Origin: Marinifilum flexuosum
GTDB taxonomy: Bacteria; Bacteroidota; Bacteroidia; Bacteroidales; Marinifilaceae
Assembly: GCF_003610555.1 (NCBI RefSeq)
Contig: NZ_RAPQ01000008.1
Location: 922,490-986,489 of the forward strand
Length of the DNA stretch: 64,000 bases
Direction of reading: 5' to 3'
In this document: piece after piece, positions 33,660 through 41,223 of the stretch
Position numbering within the stretch: position 1 is the stretch's first letter
Layout: every line of letters starts with the position of its first letter
Program-made: the position numbers and the translations under genes
The notes under the pieces: model-generated
What the model saw: only the letters and a program-made list of their open reading frames with translations
The model's database searches: none
Told to the model about the DNA's origin: nothing

Positions 33660-34183
33660 AAGTTATAAAATAAAATTAAACAATAACCAAAAGTTAAAAA
33701 ATGATTTATGATTTATTTAATAATACGACTTGGGTAATTTTATAACGTTTGTATAAAAAAGTATTAATTAATTTATTTGGTTGTATATTATTTGTAAGGT
33801 TAAATAAAGGGTAAGAGTGTTAGCAAAGTCACTATTGGTAAGGAAAATCTGGTTTTTGATTGCAAAATTGCAAATGAAATACTCCTATACTTTTATTTAG
33901 TAAACACATAGCTTGCAAGTTGTAAAGTGTGGTTTTTCCTGTAAATAAGTTTATTGAATCTATTTTAAAATTCATGCTTGTACAATTGTAAGCATTAAAA
34001 ATTTTTCAATGTCAAATTTATTGACAATATCACCATGTAAACACTTTTAATGCCATATCTATTACTTCTTTTTCTGATTGTTTTATTTAGATGTTAATAA
34101 TAGGAACTGAATAAATGTTTTAAATCAAAATATTTAGCTTAGGAGAAAAGCAAGTAATAGATTAAGTAATTATAATTTTGTAG
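33660..34183. repeat. Copy A of a duplicated intergenic segment
   Basis: Three blocks match copy B in the same order and orientation: AAGTTATAAAATAAA... (33660 / 35124), TATATTATTTGTAAGGTTAAATAAA (33784 / 35249) and the roughly 100-bp block starting TTATTTAGATGTTAATAATAG (34083 / 35766), which ends in TAATTATAATTTTGTAG. The sequence between blocks has diverged and is about 220 bp shorter than in copy B. Confidence 0.8.
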
Positions 34184-34223
34184 CTATATAAGTTATTTGT
34201 GATACTTTATCCTTCAAAAATTC

Positions 34224-34253
34224 CAAAGAAAAAGCAGATCCGAAGATCTGCTC
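34224..34253 (-). terminator. Terminator of the DUF6261-like gene
   Basis: GCAGATC / GATCTGC with a CGAA loop (34234-34251), followed on the minus strand by TTTTTCTTT. It lies 26 bp past the stop at 34279. Confidence 0.85.
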
Positions 34254-34278
34254 ATTCTATTTTAGTATTAACCTATTA

Positions 34279-35055
34279 TTACTGAGTAGACACTATTTCT
34301 TCAGTATCTTTTTGGTTGCGTGTTTTTCGGGTACGCACCTTAATATTTGTTTCTTCAATGCGTTCACAAATAATTTTAAAACTGGCAGCATACTTTTCAG
34401 GAAGAGCTGCACTTGCCCCTTCTAAATGCGGAATAAGTTTTTCGTTTAAAATTCCACGAACCTTATTTTTCTGTATCGATGGAGCGATGTAATCAACTTT
34501 GCTGGCCTTGCTTTCGCTTAATTTTTTGAAAGCTTCGGTTAGTGCAGCGGTTGATGCCTCAAACTTTACTACTCTATCGGGTACACTTAGCAGTATGTCT
34601 ACTTTGGGTTTAAATGTTTCGTTGCCTAAATTTTGTAGCAAAGCTTTACTCATCGAAATTTGCATTTCGTAGTTAAGCTTGTTTAGTTGAAGGTTGTGCG
34701 ATTTAATTAATTCGTAAACATCCTCGGCACATTTAGCAATGTCTTCATCGGGCATGTACATGTTGGCTTTAACAAATTGCTTTAAACACATAAAATCATC
34801 ATCAGCAATTTTGTCTTCCTTGCGCACATTTTCGGCAAGAATATCGCCATGTACATGAGCAATAGACTGACTTAACAATTCATTTTCCTGTTTCAATTCT
34901 CTCAGAATCATACTAAGAATAAAGTCGGTTGACCAATCGCCTTTATCCAATTCTGAAGTAGCGACACTTGCAATGGTGTTAATCTCTTTGCTGTCGCAAT
35001 AATAAAAAACACTTTCTGCCATTTCTTTTGTTTTTTGGGTTAAAGAAACAAACAT
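34279..35055 (-). CDS. Protein of unknown function, possibly DUF6261 family
   Basis: A 258-residue soluble, mostly helical protein without signal peptide or membrane segment. It is rich in Glu, Lys and Ala, with many leucine-rich helices, and ends in a basic KVRTRKTRNQ tail. I think it resembles the DUF6261 proteins of Bacteroidota, but this is from memory and not certain. There are two start choices: ATG 35055, or ATG 35022 (MAESVFYYCD), which is preceded by an A-rich stretch typical of starts in this genome. The gene is isolated and flanked by two related non-coding segments, a layout that suggests past tandem duplication with loss of a sister gene. Function unknown. Confidence 0.8.
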   Translation of the reverse strand: MFVSLTQKTKEMAESVFYYCDSKEINTIASVATSELDKGDWSTDFILSMILRELKQENELLSQSIAHVHGDILAENVRKEDKIADDDFMCLKQFVKANMYMPDEDIAKCAEDVYELIKSHNLQLNKLNYEMQISMSKALLQNLGNETFKPKVDILLSVPDRVVKFEASTAALTEAFKKLSESKASKVDYIAPSIQKNKVRGILNEKLIPHLEGASAALPEKYAASFKIICERIEETNIKVRTRKTRNQKDTEEIVSTQ

Positions 35056-35937
35056 CGAATCTGGTTAGTATGCTTGTTTCCGAAAACATAAGTTATCTAT
35101 CATTTTTTTTTGAGTCGAAAACTAAGTTATAAAATAAAAAACTGAACAATAACAAAAAGTTAGCAATTAATTTATGATTTGTATGAAAGTGTAAATTAGC
35201 AAACTTGACAGGCGTTTTAGTGAAAAATATTTATTAACTTGGTTGATTCTATATTATTTGTAAGGTTAAATAAATGATAAGGTATTGCCAAAAGCCAATG
35301 ATAGTGGGTTAAACCCGATTATTAAGATCTATCTACTGCAAAACTGTAAATAAAATACTTCATGAGTCCAATTTATTGAAAAACACGCGTTGCAAATGAT
35401 GTAACAGCTGTTTTGCTACAAATACGGACATTGAATCACATGAAAAAGGCGTATTTCTACAAATATGGTTTTTGTATGATTTGAAAAGCCCGTGTTGATA
35501 ACAAAAACAAGGATTTCAATTCGATATATCGCCATAATTGCGCAAAAATGGCCATTTATTTACTTTCAAAGCTTCTATTCGTGCAAATATGCGCATTGCA
35601 AAAGAAGAAACGTTCGTATTTGTACAAAAAGGGTGATTTCTTCACTTTTTACACTCATTTTTGTACCATTATGACCATTACAGAACTTGCAATGCCAAAT
35701 GCGTTAGCAATATCTTCGTTGCAAGGCTTACAATGCCATATTTGTTGCACATATTGCTGATTTCCTTATTTAGATGTTAATAATAGAAGCCAAATAATTG
35801 TTTTGAATCAAAATATTTGGCTGAAGAGCAAAAAATAACCGATTAAGTGATTATAATTTTGTAGGTTTGGTGAGTGTGAAAGTGTCTGTAAGTAGATCGT
35901 ATAAATAATAAAATTTAAACAAGAGAAATAATCTTAG
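35056..35937. other. 882-bp gene-free region, copy B of a duplicated non-coding segment
   Basis: It contains the upstream region of the minus-strand gene and copy B of the duplicated segment. Between blocks two and three lies about 370 bp in which CAAAT-type words repeat (for example GCAAATGATG, ACAAATACGG, ACAAATATGG, GCAAATATGCGCATTGC). Two short open frames here (35492-35674 and 35548-35760) look accidental. The end (35850-35864) carries a TAATTTTG box that fits the Bacteroidota -7 element and may drive the 35938 cluster. Confidence 0.6.
35124..35864. repeat. Copy B of a duplicated intergenic segment
   Basis: The same three conserved blocks as copy A at 33660-34183, direct orientation, with extra diverged DNA between the second and third blocks. 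Confidence 0.8.
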
Positions 35938-36393
35938 ATGGAAGAACAGTACTTATTCGAAGCAGAGAAATTTGGTTTGTCCGATAAATCAATTCATTTA
36001 TTACGTAATCGATATAGCTATAAAACTATAGATTTAGAGGATGTTGATTCGATTACCATTGCAAAGGGAAAAGATCTTAATAATTGGGCTTGGGTATTGT
36101 TTATAGGAGTGATGTTATTGGCTTTTGTTGCTTATGATTTGCTTAAAATACTGAATCTTTATGGTGATGAAAATACTCATGTTATTTATCTTGAGCGACT
36201 TTTAATTCCATTGTTTCCATTTGTTTTAGGCATTTATACAGTAATAATTTCATTAAGAAATTCGAAAGTAATGAGAATGTATGTCGGAAGTAAGAAGTAT
36301 CATTTTTCACTTCGGAGGATTATAAAAGCAAATAGCTACGACGAATTTATTGTACAAATCAAAGATCAATATAAATCTATTAGAATTAATTAA
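35938..36393 (+). CDS. Two-span membrane protein of unknown function (PH-like fold possible)
   Basis: A 151-residue protein. A soluble N-terminal part (about 1-45, beta-rich with YKTIDLEDVDSITIAKGKD) is followed by two membrane helices (about 50-67 and 88-105) and a C-terminal part with MYVGSKKYHFSLRRI. The pattern of beta strands around a two-helix hairpin recalls bacterial PH-like or DUF3592-like membrane proteins, but I do not recognise a family. It is the first gene of a plus-strand cluster with two RDD proteins (14 bp to the next). The promoter is probably the TAATTTTG element in copy B upstream. Confidence 0.8.
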   Translation: MEEQYLFEAEKFGLSDKSIHLLRNRYSYKTIDLEDVDSITIAKGKDLNNWAWVLFIGVMLLAFVAYDLLKILNLYGDENTHVIYLERLLIPLFPFVLGIYTVIISLRNSKVMRMYVGSKKYHFSLRRIIKANSYDEFIVQIKDQYKSIRIN

Positions 36394-36407
36394 AGTGTAA
36401 TTAGAAT

Positions 36408-37007
36408 ATGACCCAAGATTTTACCGAGGTAATGTCGGAAAGAAGTAACGAAGAATTAATAAAAATTACCACAATACAAAGGTTAGATTATCAACCTGCG
36501 GCTGTAGTAGTTGCAGAAAAAGAGTTGGCAAAACGAAATATTGATAAGGATGAGGTTGAGACAACAAAAGAAGAAATTCTGGAAAAGAAAGTAGAAGGTG
36601 AAAAGCTTGAAGTATCAAAAGTAAAATCATGGGTTCGCTTTGTGCATTTTCTTGTTGATATTATTACCATATTTTTGATTTATATATTTGTTGTAGGTAT
36701 CATAACTACTCTGTTTATAGATGAAGTAAATCCAATGATAGCAGAGGCCACCTTACCTTTTTTGTTGTTTGTTTTCTCCTTTTTTTATTACATTATTTTG
36801 GAATACAAATACCAAGTTACTGTTGGCAAGATATTGATGAAAACAAAGGTTGTAATGAAGGATGGAAGTGTTCCTGAATTGTCAGATATCATTGCACGTA
36901 CTTTTTGTCGTATCATTCCCTTCGATAGAATCTCATACTTGTTCACTAAAAATGGATTTCATGATCGTTTGTCGAGTACTATGGTAGTGAAGCAAGTTGA
37001 AGAGTAA
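36408..37007 (+). CDS. RDD-family membrane protein
   Basis: A 199-residue protein. The N-terminal soluble helical region (about 1-65: MSERSNEELIKITTIQRLDYQPAA) is a motif seen at the front of other Bacteroidota RDD proteins, followed by the RDD domain with three helices. RDD hallmarks: WVRFVHFLVDIITI with Arg and Asp in the first helix, YKYQVTVGKILMKTKVV, and ARTFCRIIPFDRISYLF ... DRLSSTMVV. RDD proteins are little understood; some have been implicated in sodium or proton antiport. It is probably co-transcribed with its neighbours. Confidence 0.88.
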   Translation: MTQDFTEVMSERSNEELIKITTIQRLDYQPAAVVVAEKELAKRNIDKDEVETTKEEILEKKVEGEKLEVSKVKSWVRFVHFLVDIITIFLIYIFVVGIITTLFIDEVNPMIAEATLPFLLFVFSFFYYIILEYKYQVTVGKILMKTKVVMKDGSVPELSDIIARTFCRIIPFDRISYLFTKNGFHDRLSSTMVVKQVEE

Positions 37008-37017
37008 ATCAATTAGT

Positions 37018-37557
37018 ATGAGAAATAAAGTTTTAATAATATCCCTAACAATAATTGGTTTTGCAATTATTGCCTTTTATGCCATGAATTGGTTCAAAGA
37101 GTTTATGGTTATTGATTCTTGTTTAGATAAGGGCGGTAGATGGAATTATGAATTAGGAAAGTGTGAGTTTTGTGTTGATTCTGTTGATGTAAATATTGCC
37201 TATTGGATAGCGGATTATAATGAGGATAAAGGAGAATATTTAATTAGGGGCAAAAAATTGGATTCAATTGAAAAAACACCAGAAGTATTAATAAATATTC
37301 TTAATGGAAGAGAACTGGAATGTAGCTTGGAATATAAGGGAATACGAGGTGATACCATTTGTGTAGGAATAATTAATGGTTTGTATTTATCGGAACGGAT
37401 GGGCACAACAGGGGCTTATTGTTTTCTGGGAGAGACCATATTTACTTTAACAGAATTGGATTCAATTAATAAGGTAAGTATCGAAATGGAAGTAGGTTCT
37501 CATGCTGGACCAGGTGTTTATACAAAAGATGATTTTTACGATTTAATAAAAGAATAA
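37018..37557 (+). CDS. Single-span protein of unknown function
   Basis: A 179-residue protein from ATG 37018. A membrane anchor at residues 6-25 (LIISLTIIGFAIIAFYAMNW) is followed by an extracytoplasmic domain with the cysteine pattern SCLDKGGRWNYELGKCEFC. I have no firm family for it. A TTG at 36997 in the same frame would overlap the preceding gene and is less likely. It starts 10 bp after the RDD gene and ends 6 bp before the next RDD gene, so it belongs to the same transcript. Confidence 0.78.
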   Translation: MRNKVLIISLTIIGFAIIAFYAMNWFKEFMVIDSCLDKGGRWNYELGKCEFCVDSVDVNIAYWIADYNEDKGEYLIRGKKLDSIEKTPEVLINILNGRELECSLEYKGIRGDTICVGIINGLYLSERMGTTGAYCFLGETIFTLTELDSINKVSIEMEVGSHAGPGVYTKDDFYDLIKE

Positions 37558-37563
37558 TAATAC

Positions 37564-38424
37564 ATGATTAATCAACCAGAAAGAGTAAATGCAGGTTTAA
37601 GATTGGCCTCAATGTTAGTAGATCATTTTATAATGACTTTTGTGTGTATGCTAATAGCCGTACCTGGTATTTTTATAGCAATGTTTGATGTATTTACCAT
37701 TGATCATGAACCAACTGATATATTTATGGGATCGGCTTCTTTTATGTTTTTTGTTGGTTTTTCGGCCTATTTTAATAAAGATATTTTTAATGGAAGAAGC
37801 GCAGCAAAGCGGATTCTTAAACTGCAGGTTGTTGATATCAAAACGGGAAAGGCAGCTAACCCATTAAAATGTTTTGTGCGAAACATACCAATTGTATTTT
37901 GGCCATTAGAGGCAGTTTTTGTTTTGGCTAATCCTAAGCGTAGGTTAGGCGATTTTATAGCAGGAACGAGAATCGAATATGTTGAGCATCCTGAAAAAAA
38001 TAGAATGGATTGGCCAAAATTTACCATATCAGTTTTTATTGCTATTGGTTTCTCGTTTTTAATGTCCTTGCCATTTTCTTATCTCAGTTCAATGCACGAA
38101 ACAGAGAAGACTCCATATGTAATAGAATCATTAAATAATCAAAAGTCTGAGGAGGCAAATGCAGTTTTCACAACACAACTCAACGATTTAATAAAGGAGG
38201 CAGATTTTAAAATATACGACAATATTCATGGTGAGGAGAGAGGGTATGTTGCGGGAATTCTGTATTTCAAATACCGTGAAGATTATGAAGATTTTGAACA
38301 ATCGGAAAGCCAAATAAAAGAATTGTTGGCAAAAAAATATCCATTAGAACAATATTGTTGCTTTATCAAATTTGTTTACAAAGAATCTGGTAGTTTAAAT
38401 ACTAGGCAAAGATTTTATAAGTAA
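37564..38424 (+). CDS. RDD-family membrane protein with extra C-terminal domain
   Basis: A 286-residue protein. The RDD domain occupies about 1-140: VNAGLRLASMLVDHFIM with the Arg/Asp pair, NGRSAAKRILKLQVVD, CFVRNIPIVFWPLEAVF and RRLGDFIAGTRIEYV. A further helix at about 158-175 precedes a 110-residue C-terminal soluble region (from MHETEKTPYV) not found in the first RDD protein. The second RDD member of the cluster; the two do not look like recent duplicates. Function unknown. Confidence 0.87.
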   Translation: MINQPERVNAGLRLASMLVDHFIMTFVCMLIAVPGIFIAMFDVFTIDHEPTDIFMGSASFMFFVGFSAYFNKDIFNGRSAAKRILKLQVVDIKTGKAANPLKCFVRNIPIVFWPLEAVFVLANPKRRLGDFIAGTRIEYVEHPEKNRMDWPKFTISVFIAIGFSFLMSLPFSYLSSMHETEKTPYVIESLNNQKSEEANAVFTTQLNDLIKEADFKIYDNIHGEERGYVAGILYFKYREDYEDFEQSESQIKELLAKKYPLEQYCCFIKFVYKESGSLNTRQRFYK

Positions 38425-38477
38425 GAATACTGTAATAAAAGTAAAACTTTCACAAACCAATAATTCTTTTTAGTGTA

Positions 38478-39038
38478 ATGAAACTTTATCACCTAATATT
38501 ATTAATAGTCGTTGTGTTTTACTCCTGTTCAAACGATGAATCTAATCGTATTTACGAAGAAATCGATTTATTTGAGTTGGATGATTTTATTTGGCAATCA
38601 AGATCAGATTTTGAGAATCATTACAAACATTTCTATGTACAGGAATATGACAAATTACCTTATTATGGTTTTCAGACTGAACAAGGTGTTTACGAAATGA
38701 AATGCTATACTGTAAATGAGAATTGGCCAATAATATCAATATGGGCAGGATATCAAGGAACAGAGAGCAGAGAAGAGGCAATCGAGCGAATGAGAAGAAT
38801 TGCCAATGCTCATTTTAAAACTTTACCTGTTGAGACCAATATCAATATTGATTTGTATTCTCTTGATGGTCCGGAAACTGTAGAGGTTGAAAATTTGGAT
38901 GAGTTTTATAATAATGCGATTGAAGATAAACTTGAAAGTATAAAGCAATATTGGATCATAGATGATTACATATACCAAATTGCATTAAGAAATAATCACG
39001 TGAGTGTTTCTATCTATATATTAAAGGAAAAATTATAG
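38478..39038 (+). CDS. Predicted lipoprotein of unknown function
   Basis: A 186-residue protein with a lipoprotein signal (MKLYHLILLIVVVFYSC, lipobox FYSC, Cys17). The rest is an acidic soluble domain without a motif I recognise. It contains YGFQTEQGVYEMKCYTV and EEAIERMRRIANAHF. It is the last gene of the RDD cluster, separated by 53 bp. A terminator-like hairpin at 39143 could end the transcript. Confidence 0.75.
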   Translation: MKLYHLILLIVVVFYSCSNDESNRIYEEIDLFELDDFIWQSRSDFENHYKHFYVQEYDKLPYYGFQTEQGVYEMKCYTVNENWPIISIWAGYQGTESREEAIERMRRIANAHFKTLPVETNINIDLYSLDGPETVEVENLDEFYNNAIEDKLESIKQYWIIDDYIYQIALRNNHVSVSIYILKEKL

Positions 39039-39389
39039 GAGTGATTTTATTAAGCTTGTCTATTAATTAGAGCTTGTATGCCCTCGCTGCCGAACGAATC
39101 CTTTCGTGTGGTTTTAAACTCTCCCTATAAAAAATATTTATCGACCTGTCAGACTCATACCTGACAGGTCTTTTTTTACCTTCAGAATTCTATCATATCG
39201 CAAAGCCGACCTTCCTTTTCTTGACTTACTTCGCCATATTCCTTAATTTTAATCTCATGCCATTTTTACTATGAAAATAGTGTGTTGGTATATTCCAAAA
39301 ACACAACCTCTCTTTGGCTTTATCGGAGCATTTATTTTCGGATGAAGCATATACAACACTATTAACTTTAAAGCTTGAAAAACGAAAAA
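39039..39389. other. Spacer with a strong hairpin
   Basis: About 350 bp with no gene. A strong terminator lies at 39143-39177. The preceding stretch (39075-39115) is GC-richer than its surroundings and has a short ACGAA/TTTCGT pairing. The part from 39200 on is AT-rich and probably contains the promoter of the next gene. Confidence 0.5.
39143..39177 (+). terminator. Intrinsic terminator
   Basis: GACCTGTCAG (39143-39152) pairs with CTGACAGGTC (39161-39170), followed by seven T. It is 105 bp past the lipoprotein gene and is the only terminator of the RDD cluster. Confidence 0.85.
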
Positions 39390-40211
39390 ATGAAACGTAA
39401 AAAATTGCTAGTAGCCTTGTTGTTTACCGCATTGTTTGTGATGGTTTGTTATCAGCCATTATCGGCAGGATGGATTATTAAGTCGAAAACCACCAGTGAG
39501 TATGAGAGTGGTTGGAGCGAGATGTATTTGCAAAACAATGTATTTAAAATGGTTGATGAGGATCACATTTTCATTCTGAATGGAAATACACGCGATCTTA
39601 CCTTTGTAAATGTGCAGGAGAATACTTACTGGAAAGGAAACCTGGACGATTTTAAGAATAGAATGAAAGAGTTTTTTGGCAAGGCAATGGATCAGTATTC
39701 TGCTCAAATGAAAGAGGCAATGAAAAACCTTACCTCCGAACAAAGAGCTATGATGGAGCAAATGGGAAAGAATAATCCGATGCTTAACGAAATGCAAGGC
39801 ACAAAAACAAAGCCACCGGTGGTAGAAGTTGTGCGAACTGGCGAAGTGATGACCATTGTAAAAAGATCGGCCAGAAAATACATTGTAAAATCGGATGGAA
39901 AGAAGATGGAAGAGGTTTGGTTGGCAGAAAATATGATTTCGAAGAAGGATTGGAATCCTGAAATATTCAGAGAATTGGCCGAAAGCATGAGTATGGGAGT
40001 GAGCTCGACCGATTATGAAGATAGCGAGCAATATTGGAAGCTTGAAGATAAGGGAATTCCTCTAAAAACGGTTTATTTTCAGGATGATTATAAATCTGTT
40101 GATGAGGTGGTGGAATTGACAGAGAAAAACCTTCCTGCATCTACTTTTGAGCCACCAACAGATTGCAAGGAGATGAGTCTGGAGCATATTTTTCAGAATA
40201 TGGAAGAGTAG
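39390..40211 (+). CDS. Exported protein of unknown function
   Basis: A 273-residue protein from ATG 39390 (MKRKKLLVALLFTALFVMV), with a signal peptide cut near PLSA-G. It may belong to the DUF4412-type periplasmic proteins: an N-terminal region with YLQNNVFKMVDEDHIFILNGNTRDLTFVN is followed by a Met/Glu-rich helical stretch (AMKNLTSEQRAMMEQMGKN, about 111-129) and a C-terminal beta region. A TTG at 39375 gives five extra residues but is less likely as start. It is separated from the FKBP lipoprotein by 107 bp. No catalytic motif seen. Confidence 0.75.
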   Translation: MKRKKLLVALLFTALFVMVCYQPLSAGWIIKSKTTSEYESGWSEMYLQNNVFKMVDEDHIFILNGNTRDLTFVNVQENTYWKGNLDDFKNRMKEFFGKAMDQYSAQMKEAMKNLTSEQRAMMEQMGKNNPMLNEMQGTKTKPPVVEVVRTGEVMTIVKRSARKYIVKSDGKKMEEVWLAENMISKKDWNPEIFRELAESMSMGVSSTDYEDSEQYWKLEDKGIPLKTVYFQDDYKSVDEVVELTEKNLPASTFEPPTDCKEMSLEHIFQNMEE

Positions 40212-40318
40212 GCTATCGACAAGGAAGAAATTTTGCAAATGATTAGCTCTTTGGGCATTTTTATTTTGTAAGTGCTGTATTTCATTATATTTGTCGTTCT
40301 AACACAAAATCAACAAAA

Positions 40319-41152
40319 ATGAAGTACAATTTACTGGCCTTGGTATTGGCATTTGTGGCAATCTCATGTTCGAGCGATGGAGAGAAAGACTACAGAGAAG
40401 AAAACGATGCGGAGATTGCCGCTTATCTAATAGAAAACAATTTGAATGCAACGCGATCTGAATCGGGATTGTATTACGTAATTGAGGATGAGGGTGCAGG
40501 AAAAAATATTAGCATGATTTCGGATGTAACGTTAACTTACAAGGGTTATACCACAAACGGAGAAGTGTTTGACACAACAGGCGATGATTTGGCTTCGTTT
40601 AATCTGCAAAATGTAATTAGAGGTTTTGCTGAAGGCTTGTCGTACCTTAACGAAGGAGGTAAAGCTACTTTATTGATTCCTGCTCATTTGGGTTATGGCA
40701 GCAAGGATCATGGCAACATATTGGCAGGATCGGTTCTTATTTTCGAAGTAGAGGTGTATTCACCTGAAATGATTGCTGAGAAAAACGATGCAGACATTCA
40801 GGCTTACATCGAAAAGGAAGGATTGGATGCTACAAAAACAGAATCGGGTTTATACTATACGGTAGATGAGCCTGGAACAGGAGCGCAACCAACAGATGAA
40901 TCGATAGTAAAAATTGTATACAAAGGCACTTTTTTAAATGGAACGAAATTCGGTGAAAGTGGTTCGGTAGGTGTTGATATTGAACTAAGCGATGTGATTG
41001 ATGGATGGAAAGAAGGGATTCCTTTGTTTAAAGAAGGTGGAAAGGGTAAGTTGATTATTCCTGCACACTTGGGATATGGCAGTTACAATTACAGTGGTAT
41101 GCCTGGCGGTTCGGTATTGGTTTTCGAAATTGAACTATTAAAAGTAAACTAA
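40319..41152 (+). CDS. Lipoprotein with two FKBP-type peptidyl-prolyl isomerase domains
   Basis: A 277-residue lipoprotein (lipobox AISC, Cys17), so envelope-located. Two FKBP domains occur in tandem, about 35-145 and 150-277, each preceded by an AYI/AYLIE...L-AT-(S/T)ESGLYY motif. Both carry the fold signature YKG-T-NG--F, then VI-G---G, and G-LLIPAHLGYG with GSVLVFE-E. FKBPs speed cis-trans proline isomerisation during folding of exported proteins. The fused doublet probably arose by internal duplication. It is followed by a strong terminator. Confidence 0.92.
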   Translation: MKYNLLALVLAFVAISCSSDGEKDYREENDAEIAAYLIENNLNATRSESGLYYVIEDEGAGKNISMISDVTLTYKGYTTNGEVFDTTGDDLASFNLQNVIRGFAEGLSYLNEGGKATLLIPAHLGYGSKDHGNILAGSVLIFEVEVYSPEMIAEKNDADIQAYIEKEGLDATKTESGLYYTVDEPGTGAQPTDESIVKIVYKGTFLNGTKFGESGSVGVDIELSDVIDGWKEGIPLFKEGGKGKLIIPAHLGYGSYNYSGMPGGSVLVFEIELLKVN

Positions 41153-41184
41153 GCTTAATTGCTTTAATCAGATAATATAGAGAA

Positions 41185-41220
41185 AGAGGCTGTCTCCTAA
41201 AAGGGACAGCCTCTTTTGTT
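41185..41220. terminator. Bidirectional terminator between FKBP and ccsBA genes
   Basis: AGAGGCTGTC (41185-41194) pairs with GACAGCCTCT (41205-41214), with T-rich flanks on both strands. It separates the convergent FKBP and ccsBA genes. Confidence 0.85.
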
Positions 41221-41223
41221 TTT

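Larger units (their letters stand above)
33473..34278. other. 806-bp gene-free region, copy A of a duplicated non-coding segment
   Basis: There is no credible open frame. It holds a minus-strand terminator hairpin (33513-33534), about 125 bp of unassigned DNA, then copy A (33660-34183) of a segment that recurs as copy B at 35124-35864, and finally the terminator of the next gene (34224-34253). The hairpin at 33513 has no gene upstream of it on its strand, which suggests a lost gene. Confidence 0.7.

Noticed and set aside
35492-35760. Two overlapping 60-70-residue open frames
   Set aside because: They lie in diverged repeat DNA, have no start context or recognisable domain, and are absent from copy A.
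39459-40031. 190-residue minus-strand open frame
   Set aside because: It is antisense to the exported protein gene at 39390, with a His/Phe/Ser-rich composition typical of a shadow frame.
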